Source: Nymphaea colorata
Lineage: Eukaryota > Streptophyta > Magnoliopsida > Nymphaeales > Nymphaeaceae
Assembly: GCF_008831285.2 (NCBI RefSeq)
Contig: NC_045143.1
Span: forward strand, 2,234,503-2,298,502
Length of the DNA: 64,000 bases
Reading direction: 5' to 3'
This document shows, piece after piece, positions 24,453-36,690 of this stretch. Positions within the stretch are counted from its first letter, which is position 1, and every line of letters begins with the position of its first letter. The notes beneath the pieces are model-generated. The model searched no databases, was not told the origin of the DNA, and saw only the letters and a list, made by a program, of their open reading frames with translations. Position numbers and translations under genes: made by a program.

Positions 24453-27115
24453 CTAGCTATCCATATAGTTAGACAGGTAGAATCCCTGACGTCCGGCGTA
24501 TGGTGCACCCTGAGAGACGAAAGGAATCTGGGCTGCACTAACGACGCCTACATCACAACCATGCTGTGGTGTGATGTAGTAAATGACGTAAGGGCATTCG
24601 TGGTTGTGCGTACCCTCATACGTGGTGATCACGAATCTTGGGTCTTCTCTGTCTCTTTCAACCCTCTTCTTCACGCTGCAGCCTCCATGGGAGCACCGGT
24701 AGTAATTCCTGCAGAGTTAGCCAAGTTTGGTTAGACGTGTCTCGCCAAACGTCTGTTAACTATTTTCATATAATCAAACATGACAAATTTTCCAGATATT
24801 CCAAACAATATTTCGATAGAGGTAGCAATTTGATGTATGAATTCACTTTCTCGTTGCTGAATTAGAAAGATCAATACTTTTTCTGTAATGAGATCTTGTT
24901 TGATACTGTATCGTAAACAATAATTCCACGAAGTTTTCTATATATGTCAGTCCCACGCAGGTAGGTGTGTGAAACCCTTGGTGGACTTAGTGCAAAAGAC
25001 ATGAATAATAGGGAAGAAAACAGTGGAGCTGATCTCGTCTCAATTATTTGCCAAATATTTTTCTTTTTTCAGACTTCTTTGGATAACGATCAGGAGAAAA
25101 CCAATAATCTATTATTACTAAACAACTGGCCGGAGCACTTTGTTTTGGTCTTGCACCAAACGGCACATGCCTTTGGCATCGATCCTGTAGATATGTACTA
25201 TATATAGATAGGGCGCCCTGCAAGGGGAAGGAGAAAAACATCTGACAAGTAATATATATAGGTGAGAAACTGATGCCTGTTTTAAGAATTTCAATTATGT
25301 TTTAGCAAGATCTATCTCAGGTACTTCCCTTTAATGCTAAATCGCAACTGAATCTTCGATCTTCTACATAAACCTCAGTCTTTTAGAACCTGGTAAAGGA
25401 ACTTTTGGCATTTTCAACATTGGTAAATGCCAGTTGCATCTTCCTCAGGACTTACCACAGGGACCCCAACCCCCGCTCATTGAATGGCATTGAGGAATAA
25501 TGAGGAAATTTTGAAACTGAAATATTAATTCATGACAAAATAAATACATTCCAAGATCTGCCTTTGTAAGTTTCTCCTTGCTTGAAGTCTAAAAAAATAA
25601 AGAATATTAGCATAATTAGCCAGTTTCGCAGGATCTTTTCTTTTGGTTACATTGTCTTCCCTCCCCATTGCTGAATTGACAAAGCAAAAACATATAGGTC
25701 CAAGGTCATGTAGTATTGGAGCTTAAACTGTCTGAACTTGCAAAAAAGAATCAATTTGGACGAAAATGGTGGGGCCTGAAACATATCTTCGTAGTTGGTT
25801 TTTGCGTCCGTAAAAGCTGCTTTTTTGTGTATGGTTCATGCATGTGACGTAATGGCTATAAACACTGTCTGCTAGTGGTATAAAAATACTGAAGTAATAA
25901 TATATATCTCCTCTGGAAATAACTTCGAAGGTCAATTTCTACACAGGTCATTGTTTGTATTGCAATATTGGAGCTTAGCCTATCACAGCCAAAAACTTCA
26001 CTTATCTTGGATATTCACAAGCAAGGGCCAAACCGGATATGTACATTTTTCTGAATATTCTCTTAGCTGTAGCAACCACTGTATCATGTATAAGATCTTT
26101 TAAGCTTTTAGTTAGAGATTAATGGGCAAGTGAAATTTTGTGAAAGCTTGATGGCTGTATACCTGAATCAAATATACTTTTGACAAACAAAAAAAAAAAG
26201 GAAAAAGCGTGTTCATGTGTGATCATAAACCTAGATAAGATTTGCATCTCAAAAATTTCCTTTCACAAACTTACACTCCTTTGTATGTATGTCCTAAAGA
26301 AAGAGAAACAGATCATTATGAGCATGATGAAGATGAGGATTGAGGAGACTGCAAAATTATTACCTAGGGTTTTGGTTGTGCTTGACCATCTTCTTGCCAT
26401 ACTTCCGCCATCTGTATCCGTCGTCCAAGATTTCAACATCCGACATCATCCTAAATGCGACCTTCACGCCAAGTTCATCTGATTTTCTTTTCCTCGAGCC
26501 ACGCTCACCTGTCCGTTTCCTGAAAAACAAAGAAATTGGTCATTAGCTACTACACGAAGGTCGCTTCGTACTGAAGATGCCAGGGCAATGACAGATCAAT
26601 TTGTACGGTGCTTCAAAGAAGAGGTAGATGATGCTTTTTAAATAACTAGAGACGACGGAGACAATTGACTGAAAAGGAGTGAAGATTGGGACGTGGGCAT
26701 CGAAGAACTGGGACTAATCTGCAGATTCTAAGTGTCAGGTGACTAACCAAGGCTTCAAGAATGGAAGTGGAAGAAAGTGCGTGCATATATTGAATCATCT
26801 CTATCAGTTAGCTAGTCTTTAAATTTGGTGGTCATTTGGCATTCCAGTGCCAGAGCCACCAACATCTGAGATGTTTAAAATTAAATTCCTCTAACTCACT
26901 TACATTGCTGGAGAATCGCCGATCTCTTTTGGCTGGACTGAATCCGAGGTCGGAAAGTGTAGATTCTCGTCCATTTCCAGGCCTTCAAACAATTCAGCGT
27001 CGATTGATGACTCGCTGAAGTCACGGATGTCAGGTAGACAGAAAAAGGAGTCGTTGTCTGCAGCCGGAAAATTTTCCAGTGAGTATCCCGGCAGATCTGT
27101 GCAGAAGTTCATCAT
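24453..27115 (-). CDS. WRKY copy W2, group IIc WRKYGKK transcription factor, 207 aa
   Basis: Exons 27115-26904 (212 nt), 26519-26364 (156 nt) and 24708-24453 (256 nt) join in frame to 207 codons plus TAG. The product is a nuclear DNA-binding protein like Arabidopsis WRKY50/51, which act in salicylate/jasmonate defence signalling. Residues 1-70 are acidic ([17 protein letters not shown] ... ), 77-83 (RGSRKRK) are a likely NLS, and the WRKY domain has [12 protein letters not shown] with the variant heptapeptide at 108-114. Zinc ligands C128, C133, H157 and H159 fit C-X4-C-X23-H-X-H of group IIc. The intron after NPR sits at the conserved position inside the WRKY domain. The tail ([20 protein letters not shown] ... 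) is Tyr-rich. Intron 2 is 1655 bp. W2 differs most among the intact copies: RMMSDVEIL and KHNQNPR where the others have KTMSDVEN and KD. Confidence 0.92.
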
Positions 27116-27220
27116 CCTGGATGCTCAACAGTGATCCCGAATCCCGATCGAAAGAAATGGCCGGGTTCCTTTTCGGCTTTCCTCAGAGTGAACACTGAAC
27201 ACCAAGGAGGGACGCGCTCG

Positions 27221-27356
27221 GTTTATATAGGAGCCGAAGCTGGTTCTAGGAAACCAACATACATATTTACGATATTGCCACTCTTTTTTGTCGGCTTCTC
27301 CCTAATATTGTAGAAGAAAGCCGTTCTACTCCACCCGTCAAACAGCCATGGTTTGC
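27221..27356 (-). promoter_or_regulatory. W2 promoter: TATA box and conserved upstream motif
   Basis: CTATATAAAC (reverse of 27221-27230) lies about 107 bp upstream of the W2 ATG. The motif CCATGGTTTGCA at about 27347-27358 is the single W2 version of a motif doubled in W3-W5. The adjacent TTTGACGGG (reverse strand) has a TGAC core but is not a canonical W-box. Confidence 0.6.
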
Positions 27357-28039
27357 AGGGATCTGAGCAACGCGCTCAACAAAATTCAAATGAGATTAAT
27401 AATCTCCCGGCAAAATAACTCTAATTTCTTGTATAATAGATTTCAGAAACATTAAGAGGGTAGTTGACAAATGAATGTTTGGGACAGATTCATTTAACAA
27501 CATGTTAGGGTTCATTCTTTTTTTTAGACAAATTCATGCAACAAATCGTTAGTGTTTCTTTTATCAAACGCCTTCTAAACATATGTTTGATATTCTGATA
27601 TTTTGTTTCTAAAGCTGAACTGAATTTGTTGTTGTATAAAAGCTATTGAGGAAGATTCAAGGGAAACAAACATGGCCTATGGTTATGCTGAACAGCTTCG
27701 TGGATTAGGAGCTTGGTAAATCTTGGCGACCTAATTACTACATCTACATTTCAGTATAAATACGAAGGAAAGAGGATCAGAATATATGCATGAACTTCCG
27801 GCATTTGAGGTCAAAATGCATGTTAACTCGGGATCGGCTTCACTCCCATTTAGATTTTAACTAAACTAGGCTAATGAGATCAATGGCTTTTAAGTTGAAG
27901 GAGGTCAAGAGTTGAATAGTAGTGTGGGTTCCGGTTTAATTTGGTAGTGCTTGATTCAACATTTACTTGTCAGAAAATATAATATCAGCAAAAAAAAACT
28001 GAGAAAAAACAATATGACAAAAAAAAATTAGTACAGGGG

Positions 28040-28480
28040 GCGTCATGTGAGGTCTCTCAAGAATAAGGGCACGAACATGAGAGGAAAATTCCGGCTTACA
28101 AGGGCCAAACGATGGTTGGTCGCAGTGTAAATGTAAACCTGAGTCTCAAAAAATATTGGAAAAACTTTCACCATGTGGTTGGGGGCCACAGGTTTTGGGG
28201 CTGCGAACCCACCTGGAATGAGATAAGAAAGTTCTCCGAAAAATAATTCAGGTGAACAAAGCTGCCTGAAGAAGAGTCGAAGCGCGCTTTCAGGGACAAA
28301 GGGGATGGCGACATTCAATATAGTAGGCGTAGAAGGCGGCTGCCTGAAGAAGGGCCGAAGCGCGTCTTCAGGAACAAAGAGGATTGGTGATATTCAAATA
28401 TAATATACATAAAAGGCGGCCGGCCGAGAGGGCGCGTGGTTTCTCGGTGGAGGAAAAAAGTGTCCTCGGCATCGATCAGT
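28040..28480. repeat. Array-unit block R2, copy 2
   Basis: Homologous to 21050-21370 and to the two later copies. It contains an internal partial repeat (GCCTGAAGAAG twice, near 28263 and 28341) and a GGCGGCCGGCC run. Lies about 1 kb upstream of W2. Confidence 0.7.
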
Positions 28481-28739
28481 TATCCACTGTTCACGGTATT
28501 TTTAAAATAATTGTCGTCTGTTATAAAGTTGTTTGGTTCTTAAATGATAAACAAAAGTTGCATATTTTTTAAAAAATAGTGCACGTGATTGCGATTATTT
28601 CGCTCATAGTTTTATCCAACAGTATGCAACTGGTACCTCGGGAGTCGGGAGTCTAAAATATTCACTCATGCGGCAAACGCAGTAGAGACGGCAACCAAGT
28701 TAAAATTACTTCCAGGAATTCCCAAAATATCTGTTTACG

Positions 28740-29130
28740 GGTAAGCGTGAACAACTAGTTGTGAGTCGACTAGTTTAAATAATTAAGTTGAGTTTGAACT
28801 CAACAAGTAACTGTCGATTTGAGCTTGAACCTTAATCGAGTTTGTCAAGCCTTAATGAAGTTGATATATTCACACAAGTTTACGAGTTTGTCGAGCCTTA
28901 ATTGAGTCGAGCTTGAGCTCAACACATAATGATGAATATCAATTCTATTCAAACGAGTTTGTCGAGCTCGAACTCAACACGTAACGATGAATATCAGTTC
29001 TATTCAAACGAGTTTGTCGAGCTTTAATCGACTTGAGCTCAAACTCCATACATAACTGCCGAGTTGAGCTCGAGGTTTTATTAGTCGAGCCGAGCTCGAG
29101 CTGACTGAACTCGCGCTCGTGTTCACTCCT
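28740..29130. mobile_element. GAGCTCGA-rich repeat, probably non-autonomous DNA element
   Basis: About 390 bp built from diverged direct repeats of CGAGTTTGTCGAGC (near 28846, 28884, 28955 and 29011) and TTGAGCTCGA, ending in CTCGTGTTCACTCC. Plant genomes contain many such elements with GAGCTCGAG-rich interiors and GTGTTCAC-like termini. The left end (near GCGTGAAC) pairs only weakly with the right, so the boundaries are uncertain. Confidence 0.5.
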
Positions 29131-29752
29131 AAAAAAGGGTGACCAAATGAAATTGAAGCTTAATTAAACATGTTTTTTTGTTACACCACCAAATCTGAAC
29201 ATCTTCAAATCCAAAAGATTTACCAACAAATTTTATTATTACTCTAATATATGTCATCTAAGCTAAATGCACTGAATGTTGCCTTTATTTATGAATCTTT
29301 CTCTTTCTCTCTCCACCTTTAAAAAACCAAAGTTACTGAAATGGACCCACATCTGTTTGAAACAGGAAATTATTTAATGTGAAACTTCGGGTACGTATAT
29401 ATTATAACTTCGATGCGTTTGTGAGCAATTTTTTTATTCTTACATCTGACTCTTTTTGTAACCATTTGGCTGCTTGGTTGGGTGGTTTTAAGATAGCACA
29501 CAAGGGCATACAGATCTTGCCACGCATCATCGAGTTTAAAATATACAACAATCATTCATTAGTGGGTGGATACAAATCAGACAAATAGGAAAAATGTTCA
29601 ACATCAAATTATTTCAATAGTATTCCGAGTACGAGGCAATTGCTATGCAGCCACCTCCTACATTCTTCAATTTCAGTTCCTGAAATTTTACAGACAAAGG
29701 TACATATTTTCAGCTGAACCATCCATCTTAGAACATAGGTAAAGTCAAAATG

Positions 29753-29755
<3 letters not shown>

Positions 29756-29843
<88 letters not shown>
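29756..29843. repeat. (TA)n(GA)n microsatellite
   Basis: About 60 bp of TA followed by about 26 bp of GA. It lies at the same place in its unit as the tracts at 38762 and 53246, next to an AAGCTTAA(T/C)ACA phrase, so the tract is inherited with the unit and has changed length. Confidence 0.9.
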
Positions 29844-29850
<7 letters not shown>

Positions 29851-29899
29851 GCCCTAACCGTAAGCTTAATACACTTAATACTTATGTCAGCACATGTCC

Positions 29900-30060
29900 C
29901 TCCTCCGTTTCTGCATTTTAAAAAACTAAGTTGGACGCTACAGTCCCAATCACCCGTTGAACTGAGCCGCCAGGTATCGATGCATGACGTTGGCATGCAA
30001 TTTTGCACGTTTTCAGTCCCGCCGGTTGTTTTGAACTTGTCAATCCCAAACTTTGTGCGC
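29900..30060. repeat. Dispersed repeat R1, copy 2 (partial)
   Basis: Contains AAGTTGGACGCTACAG, TGACGTTGGCATGCAATTTT and CACGTTTTCAG, as at 38.9 and 53.4 kb. Confidence 0.65.
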
Positions 30061-30620
30061 ACGAGCCAAGCCAAACTCGATCTAAGGTTAGCTCGAGCTC
30101 CATTAAAGAGGGTCGAGCTCTCCTGTGGGGGGTTTGGGGAGGGGCAGAAAATGAACCCCGTTATATGTGTTATTGGTGCATGAATTTTTGTGCATTAATA
30201 TGGTTAATGACTAAAATATAGTTAGTACACACTTAAAAAAAACTTTTTGTAAAGACAAAAATGAAAATGAAAAGTAAAAAGGTTATGAAAGACATTTCTT
30301 TTTAACAAATTGCCAAAATGTTATTCATTCCTTTATTGTGTATCATGCTAAGGGCACACACAACTTTATCTTGGTGGAGAAGGGTAAATCTGCGAAGGAA
30401 CCCAGCTGAACTCAATCTTGGCTAGCTTGAGCTCCATAAAGCATGCTCGAGCTCGACTTGACAATATAGCGTCCAGGCTTAACTTGTTTCTCTTTAGCAT
30501 GTTTCATTTTGTTTAGCTTATTCAACTTGATTAGTTGCTACTCCTTTAACTATTCTCTCCATATATTTCAACATTCATTATGTAGTTCAATCGAGTCGAG
30601 TTCTTACAACTAGAACTCGA
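30060..30620. mobile_element. Further GAGCTCGA-type repeat pieces
   Basis: Segments at 30060-30120 and 30400-30620 carry GCTCGAGCTC and CGAGTCGAG motifs like the element at 28740-29130. They may be two halves of one element split by an insertion, but no termini were proven. Confidence 0.4.
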
Positions 30621-30879
30621 CTTATTTAACATTTTAAGACGTGGGTGAACCTATGTATTACTCTTTGTAAGTCGAGAATTACATTTTTCATCTTCCCTTG
30701 CGATTCTCATGATATCTAGCGTTAAGCATGCTAACTCCAAGAATGAACTAATATGTGACTGTTTATCTTATCTATTCATAGGTCATATACTTTCTTGGTA
30801 CTACCCCTTTCTCAATCACATATACCCTGACAAAGCGTGGAAAGATGACCTGACGCATATGAAGTTCAATAATGGCAGC

Positions 30880-31170
30880 CCCATGGTTGGCACATGCCAC
30901 TCTTTGATCTTTTCTGCATTTTCAGAGACAAGTTGGACGCAACAGTTCCATTATAAGGTTTGAAGAATTAAAGGTCTTGGCTCAGCTAATTTGGCCTTGA
31001 GCAATATTATTTGCCAAGTTAGCCGCCTTCCACGGTACTTGGCAATTTTGGTCGTTTTCAAATTCCAATAGTTTATGATGTAACAACTTTTGCAATTAAC
31101 TATTGAAATCTTAATTTTTTTCAACCCACCTGACGATTTGAACTTGTAAATCCCAAACTTCATATATGGG
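30880..31170. repeat. Dispersed repeat R1, copy 3
   Basis: Closely resembles 23630-23930, including the block around TTAGCCGCC and the CACCTGACGATTTGAAC end. Confidence 0.7.
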
Positions 31171-31230
31171 AGTGAGTGTTTGGTTGCTTCTTATTCTCTA
31201 AGTTTGATCTTAAATCTGGATTCCATCGAT

Positions 31231-31275
31231 TATTTGAACCTCTCTCTCTCTCTCTCTCGCTCTCTCTCTCTCCCC
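31231..31275. repeat. (CT)n microsatellite
   Basis: About 40 bp CT with one CG interruption. Similar tracts at the matching place near 47157 and 60890. Confidence 0.85.
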
Positions 31276-32054
31276 TCAAGAATCAAATACTTTGTATGGG
31301 TTCAGAGGGCTTCCAAGATATTAAGAAAATATATGTTCCGGCACCCGATCGGTATGAATTTGATGGTCAACTTAATAAACCATGCTTAGCCTGCCAACAA
31401 AGACTTCGGGCCAGCCCATGCCCACTTTCGCCACCCCACGCCACGCACCTGTCTGGTACATAGCCGGTATTAAGCCATCTGTCAATGTCAATTAGAATTG
31501 AATGCACACATCATTTGTAGTTCAAAAGAACAGTGCACTCAAACGTGACATCAAACACGGGGTTGGAGCATTGAACCCCCTTCTTGTAGTCGCCTTGCAA
31601 CAGGATTGCACTACGCCTCTTAGGTCCATTCATGCCTCTCCATCAGCGGTACGTAAGCCCATCGATACAAGAATTTCAAAACGATAGATATAAAGCTTTC
31701 ATGAGCTATTGTTACAGCAAACCCAAGATGGAAACAAGTTCGTCACTTCGATATACGACATAAGGTCACACTGAATTAAAAAAGCACAGACGCTGCATGT
31801 TCTGCGCGTTCTTCGCATCCATTTTCATGGAACGGAGCATTTCGTTGGAAAACGAACAATAGACACCTCTATGCTTCACTTATCCATCATCAGATCATGT
31901 AGCAGCAACCCGAAGTAGACTTTGCCTTCATAATATCTATATATGACACAAGAAGAAGTGACGGTCGGCGTCGATTCACATTCAGACTAGGAATTAACAA
32001 CGGACCAATTATTCCATTAACAAAAAGTGGTGATCGGCGATGCGTGGCTCTGTT

Positions 32055-35000
32055 CTAGCTCTCTATATAGTTAGACAGGTAGAATCCCTGCCGGCCGGCG
32101 TATGGTGCACCGTGAGAGACGAAAGGAATCTGGGCAGCACTAACGACGCCTACATCACAATCATGTTGTGGTGTGATGTAGTAAATGACGTAAGGGCACT
32201 CGTGGTTGTGCGTACCGTCATACGTGGTGATCACGAATCTTGGATCTTCCCTGTCCCTTTCAACCCTCTTCTTCACGCTGCAGCCTCCATGGGAGCACCG
32301 GTAGTAATTCCTGCAGAGTTAGCTACGCTTGGTTAGACGAGGCTCGGCAAACTTCTGTAAACTATTTTCATATAATCAAACATGAACGATTTTCCAGAGT
32401 ATGCCAAAGAATATTTCCGTAGAGATCGCAGTTTGATGTATGAAAGCAATTTCTCGTTACTTAATTAGGAAGATCAATATTTTTCTGTAACGAGATCTTC
32501 TTCTTGTATACAAAATCATAATGAAGTCTACTATACATGCCACCCTTACCCATCTAGGTGTGCGAAGCCCTTTGTGGGCTTAGTGCAAAAGACTTCAATA
32601 TTAGGGAAGAAAGAAAACAATGGAGCTCAACTTGGTTGTAATTTTAATTTATTGCCAAATATTTTTCTTTTTTTGAGACTTATTTAGTGAGTGTTTGGCT
32701 TCACTTGAATTTTAGTTATAAAAATAAAATTCCAAAAACAGAATTCCACTTTAAATTGGAATTGAAATGAACAGTTCTAGTTTCCCCATGTGTTTGACAT
32801 TAGGAATTCTAATCCCAGAATTGAAAATGATGTGTTTGGTAAAACAAGAATTAAAATCCTAAAATTGATGAGTTAAAACCTTCATGATGTGTGCCCTAAT
32901 GAGAGATGAAAAACTTCTAAAATTATAAAATCATAATTCCATCCCTTAAAGTAGAATCATACTTCTAGAATTTTGATTCAAAAATGAATTTATAATCCAG
33001 AATCAAAATTCTTTGCTTGAAAACACAATTCCACTTTCATAAAAAATGAGAATTGTAATTCTAGAATTCTACAATTCCACCCTAGTCAAACACCCCCTTG
33101 GGTAGTGATCAAGAGAAAACCAATAATCTTTTATCACTAACCATGAGAGGAGAACTTTGTTTTGGTCTTGCACCAAGGCACATGCTTTAGGCATCAAGCA
33201 TTTAGATAAGAGTATAGATAGAGCCCTCAAGGAAAGGAGAAAAACATCTGGAAAGTATACATACATACATATACATACATACACTTTAATTTTTGCAATT
33301 ATCCACTGCACTTCCTTTAATGCTAAAACCCTGCAAAAGCTTGGTTTGGTTTATGTGAATGATCTTTTACATAAACCTCAGTCTTTAGGAATTTAATGCT
33401 GTTCATGTTAAAGAAAATTTTTGGCAATTTCCACTTGGTAAATGCCAGCTGCATCTCTCCTCGTAACTTACCACAGGGATCCTCTATTCAAAAGTAGAGA
33501 GGTTAGTGAATTTAATTATTTTGCTCAAGGTTACTAGCAAGTAAAACATCCAGCTTATAGTACTATATGATTTTTTGGCTTTCTTGAATGAAACAAGAGA
33601 ATGATCGATTATTACGAACAGCCTAGCTAGGCGGTCCTTTTACGTGTTTATTAATTTCTAATCATCACTGTCATGATACAAATCATACGTTTCGGCCTAG
33701 TGTTTACCGAGAGAGAGAAAGCATGATCTATGGAATACAGATAGACAGCAAGCTAGTGAACGGCAATGAGGAATAATGAGTAAATTTGAAACTGAATGTT
33801 AATTTATGACAAACTAAATAGGTTTCAAATTAAATCTGCCTTGTAAGTTTCTCCATTGAAGTCGAGAAAAAATAAAGAAGATTGGCATAAGCAGTATCAT
33901 ATCTCCTTTTCTTCCAGTTACATACTTTTCGCTCCCCATTTCTGAACTGACTAAGCAAAGATATATAAGTCCAATATCAGTAGACCTTGAAGCTCAAACC
34001 GTCGAATCTTGCAAAAAGAAAATCAACTTGGACAAAAAATTGTAGGTCTTGAACCATATCTTTGTGGTTGACATTTGGTGCGTGCATGTCATGCAATGGC
34101 TATAAACACTGTCTGCAAGTGGCATGAAAATATCAAAGTAATATATCACTTCCGGCAATAATAAATCGAGGGTCACTTTCTACAGGTCATTGTTTGTATT
34201 GCAATGTAGGAGCTTAGCCTTTCACAGCCAAAAAGTCCTCCTATCTTGGGCATTCCCAAGCAAATGCCAGACAGGATATACGTGTGTTCTGAATATTCTG
34301 ATTCCGTATCATGTGATAAGATCTTTTAAGCAATTCATGGCTGTGTAGCAAGATCATATATACTTTTGACGAAAAAAAGGGAAAACCCATTTAGATAACA
34401 TCCATATGTTGTCATAAACCTAGATATCTCAAATATTAATGTCTTTCACAAACTAGTACCCCTTGGTATATATGTGCCAAAGGAAGAGAACTGATCATCG
34501 TGATAATGATGAAGATGAAGAGATAGTGCAAACTTATTACCTAGGGTTTTGGTTGTCCTTAACCATCTTCTTTCCATACTTCCTCCATCTGTATCCGTCA
34601 TCCAAGTTCTCAACATCCGACATTGTCTTAAATGCGACCTTAACACCAAGTTCATCTGATTTTCTTTTCCTCGAGCTACACTCACCTCTCTGTTTCCTGA
34701 AAAGCAAAGAAATTGGTCATTAGCGATCACATGAAGGTCGCTGCTGCTGAACTTGCCCGGGGGATGACTAAGATCAATCAATATGACACTTCAAGGGAGT
34801 GGTAGATGATGCTTTTTAAATAACGAGAGACGTTGAAGGCAATCGGCTGAAAAAGAATGAATATTGGGAGGTGGGGATCGAAGGGCTTGACATAATCTGC
34901 AGATTCTAAGAGCCAGGTGACTAACCAATTAAAGCTTCAAGAATGGAAGAAAGTTCGTTCACATGTTGATGAATCTATATCAGGCAGTCTTTGATGAGGT

Positions 35001-35287
35001 GGTCAGTTGACGTTCGATTACCAGAGCCACCACCATCTGAGATGTTTTAACTTTAAATCCCTTCTACTCACTTACTTTGCTTGAGAATCGCCGATCTTGT
35101 TTGGCTGGTTTGAATCCGAGGTCGGAATCTGTAGGTTGCCGTCCATTTCCAGGCCTTCAAACAATTCACCGTCGATTAATGGGTCGCAGAAGTCGAGGAT
35201 GTCTTGCAGCTGGAAGCAGGAGTCATTCTCTGCAGCGGGAAAAATTTCCGGTGTGTACGCTGGGAGATCTGTGCAGACCTTCCTCAT
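32055..35287 (-). CDS. WRKY copy W3, group IIc WRKYGKK transcription factor, 207 aa
   Basis: Exons 35287-35076, 34696-34541 and 32310-32055 have the same sizes as W2 (212, 156, 256 nt) and join in frame. The N terminus is [17 protein letters not shown] with acidic patches around residues 20-50. Exon 2 encodes a basic RKRK motif and [20 protein letters not shown] then [13 protein letters not shown]. Exon 3 completes the zinc finger (CSHGGC ... HNH). Asp replaces the usual Glu at residue 154 (TTYDGTHNH), a mild change. Intron 2 is 2230 bp, enlarged by a MITE-like insertion of about 415 bp. Exons 1-2, intron 1 and promoter are nearly identical to W4, while exon 3 is visibly different from W4. 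An intact factor is expected to bind W-box/WK-box-like DNA in the nucleus; target genes cannot be inferred. Confidence 0.92.
32685..33100. mobile_element. MITE-like insertion in W3 intron 2 (PIF/Harbinger-type ends)
   Basis: About 415 bp present in W3 but absent at the matching place in W2, where GACTTCTTTGG continues directly to GATCAGGAG. The ends are inverted: AGTGAGTGTTTGGCTT on the left and, reversed, AAGGGGGTGTTTGACTA on the right. The interior is rich in GAATT and AATTCTA motifs in both orientations. No coding capacity. The short (about 3 bp) target duplication is not certain. Confidence 0.65.
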
Positions 35288-35402
35288 CCTAGATGCTTAA
35301 CGGTGATCCCGATGGAAAGAAAACCAAAAGGTTCGGGGATGGCCGGGTTCCTTTTCAGGGTTTGCTATGTAGTGAACACCAAGGAAGGGTGCGTTAAGTT
35401 TA

Positions 35403-35550
35403 TCTTATATAAGCACCGAAGCAGGTTCTAGGAAATGTTGTGCAATAATCTACTAATGTATTATATAACAATAAAGCGATTCCTTGCCACAGGTCAACCA
35501 ACCATGGTTTGTTAGTACGGTGTCAAAGAACCATGGTTTGCATGTACCGT
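35403..35550 (-). promoter_or_regulatory. W3 promoter: TATA box, W-box-like motifs, doubled ACCATGGTTTG
   Basis: CTTATATAAG at about 35403-35412 is the TATA box, about 120 bp upstream of the ATG. Further upstream are TTGACC (reverse of GGTCAA near 35492), a W-box, and TTTGACA near 35523. Two ACCATGGTTTG copies (about 35501 and 35530) are about 29 bp apart; the second is followed by CATGTACCGT. The same arrangement is found in W4 and W5. Confidence 0.6.
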
Positions 35551-36269
35551 GTGCCTGTGATTAATAATCTTCAAAAGAAAATTTTACTATGATTTATCAT
35601 TTCAAAAATATTAAAAAGTGTTTTATATTCTAACTCTTAATCTGTCATAATATTTAAGAGAGATTCATGAAACATTCACATAGTATCAAACAAAATAATA
35701 AACTGTTTCATGAATTATCTCTTAATCTAGATTGATTCTTAAAATATTGTAACGTATGAATCTACATCTGTCAATTATATTGAACAATTTATTGTTGTTT
35801 CCATTACCAAATGGCTGCTTAGAAACCGCAGCGGTTCTCTCAAGACGAGATTAGACTAAAAGCACATCAGACTAAATCTCTTAACACATTCACAGCGATA
35901 CTCAAGGGCTCATGCATGTTAAGGATCACTTCTGTCGATTGATTGGAGAGAGAGGTTGATACTCAAAGTCAATTTAGTCGCAGGCTTGGTAAACATTCCA
36001 GAGTAATTTTTTTTCGTAGAGGGTAAATTTTTTTAGCATTTGATGAACCACAGATAATCCATACATATACATAAAAGTGAAAGTTCCCGATTGCAGGCTC
36101 AAGTTGAAGCTCTGATCTAATCTGGCAGCAATTGAACTAACCTATCCTTGTCATGTCATAGAAAAAATAATAATAGTAACAGTAATAAAAACAAAAGTAA
36201 GAAACCAGACGAGAAAAAACCTGTGAAAAGACAGATGACATAAATTACAGGGTGATGGTCATGTGAGGT

Positions 36270-36690
36270 CTGGTCAGCTCACACGGAAGCATGAATCAGG
36301 GAGGCAACGTCATCCCATACGGAAGCATGAACGTGAGAGTGAAATTTCTGCTTACACGTGTCAAAGAATGGTTGGTTGTAGTGTGGCCGTGGAAAATTTT
36401 CCAGCACGTGGTTTTCACACTGTAGGTTTTCACACTGTAATGGGATAAGAAGGTTCCAGGTAAAAGTTACTAGGATGAGCAGAAGCTACCTGAAGAAGAA
36501 GAAGAAGAAGAAGAAGGGCCGAAGCTCCTTCCTCCTTCGTTCTTGAGAACATAGGGGATTGGTGATATTCAAAGATAGAAGACAGAAAAGGTGGCCGGCC
36601 CAGAGGGGGCCCCTGGCTTCTCAGTTGAGGAGAAAAAAGAAGAAGAAGAAGAATGTCCCCATGATCGATCAGTTATCCACTGTTCGGCCA
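36270..36690. repeat. Array-unit block R2, copy 3, with (GAA)n
   Basis: Nearly identical to 50740-51120 and related to 28040-28480. Contains a (GAA)n tract at 36494-36516, a second one near 36637 and the GGCCGGCC run near 36594. Open frames here are shadows of the repeat. Confidence 0.75.

Noticed and set aside
34463-34723. + strand frame opposite W3 exon 2 (with similar ones near 26340, 48798 and 62476)
   Set aside because: Antisense shadow of the conserved WRKY exon; it recurs because the exon is duplicated.
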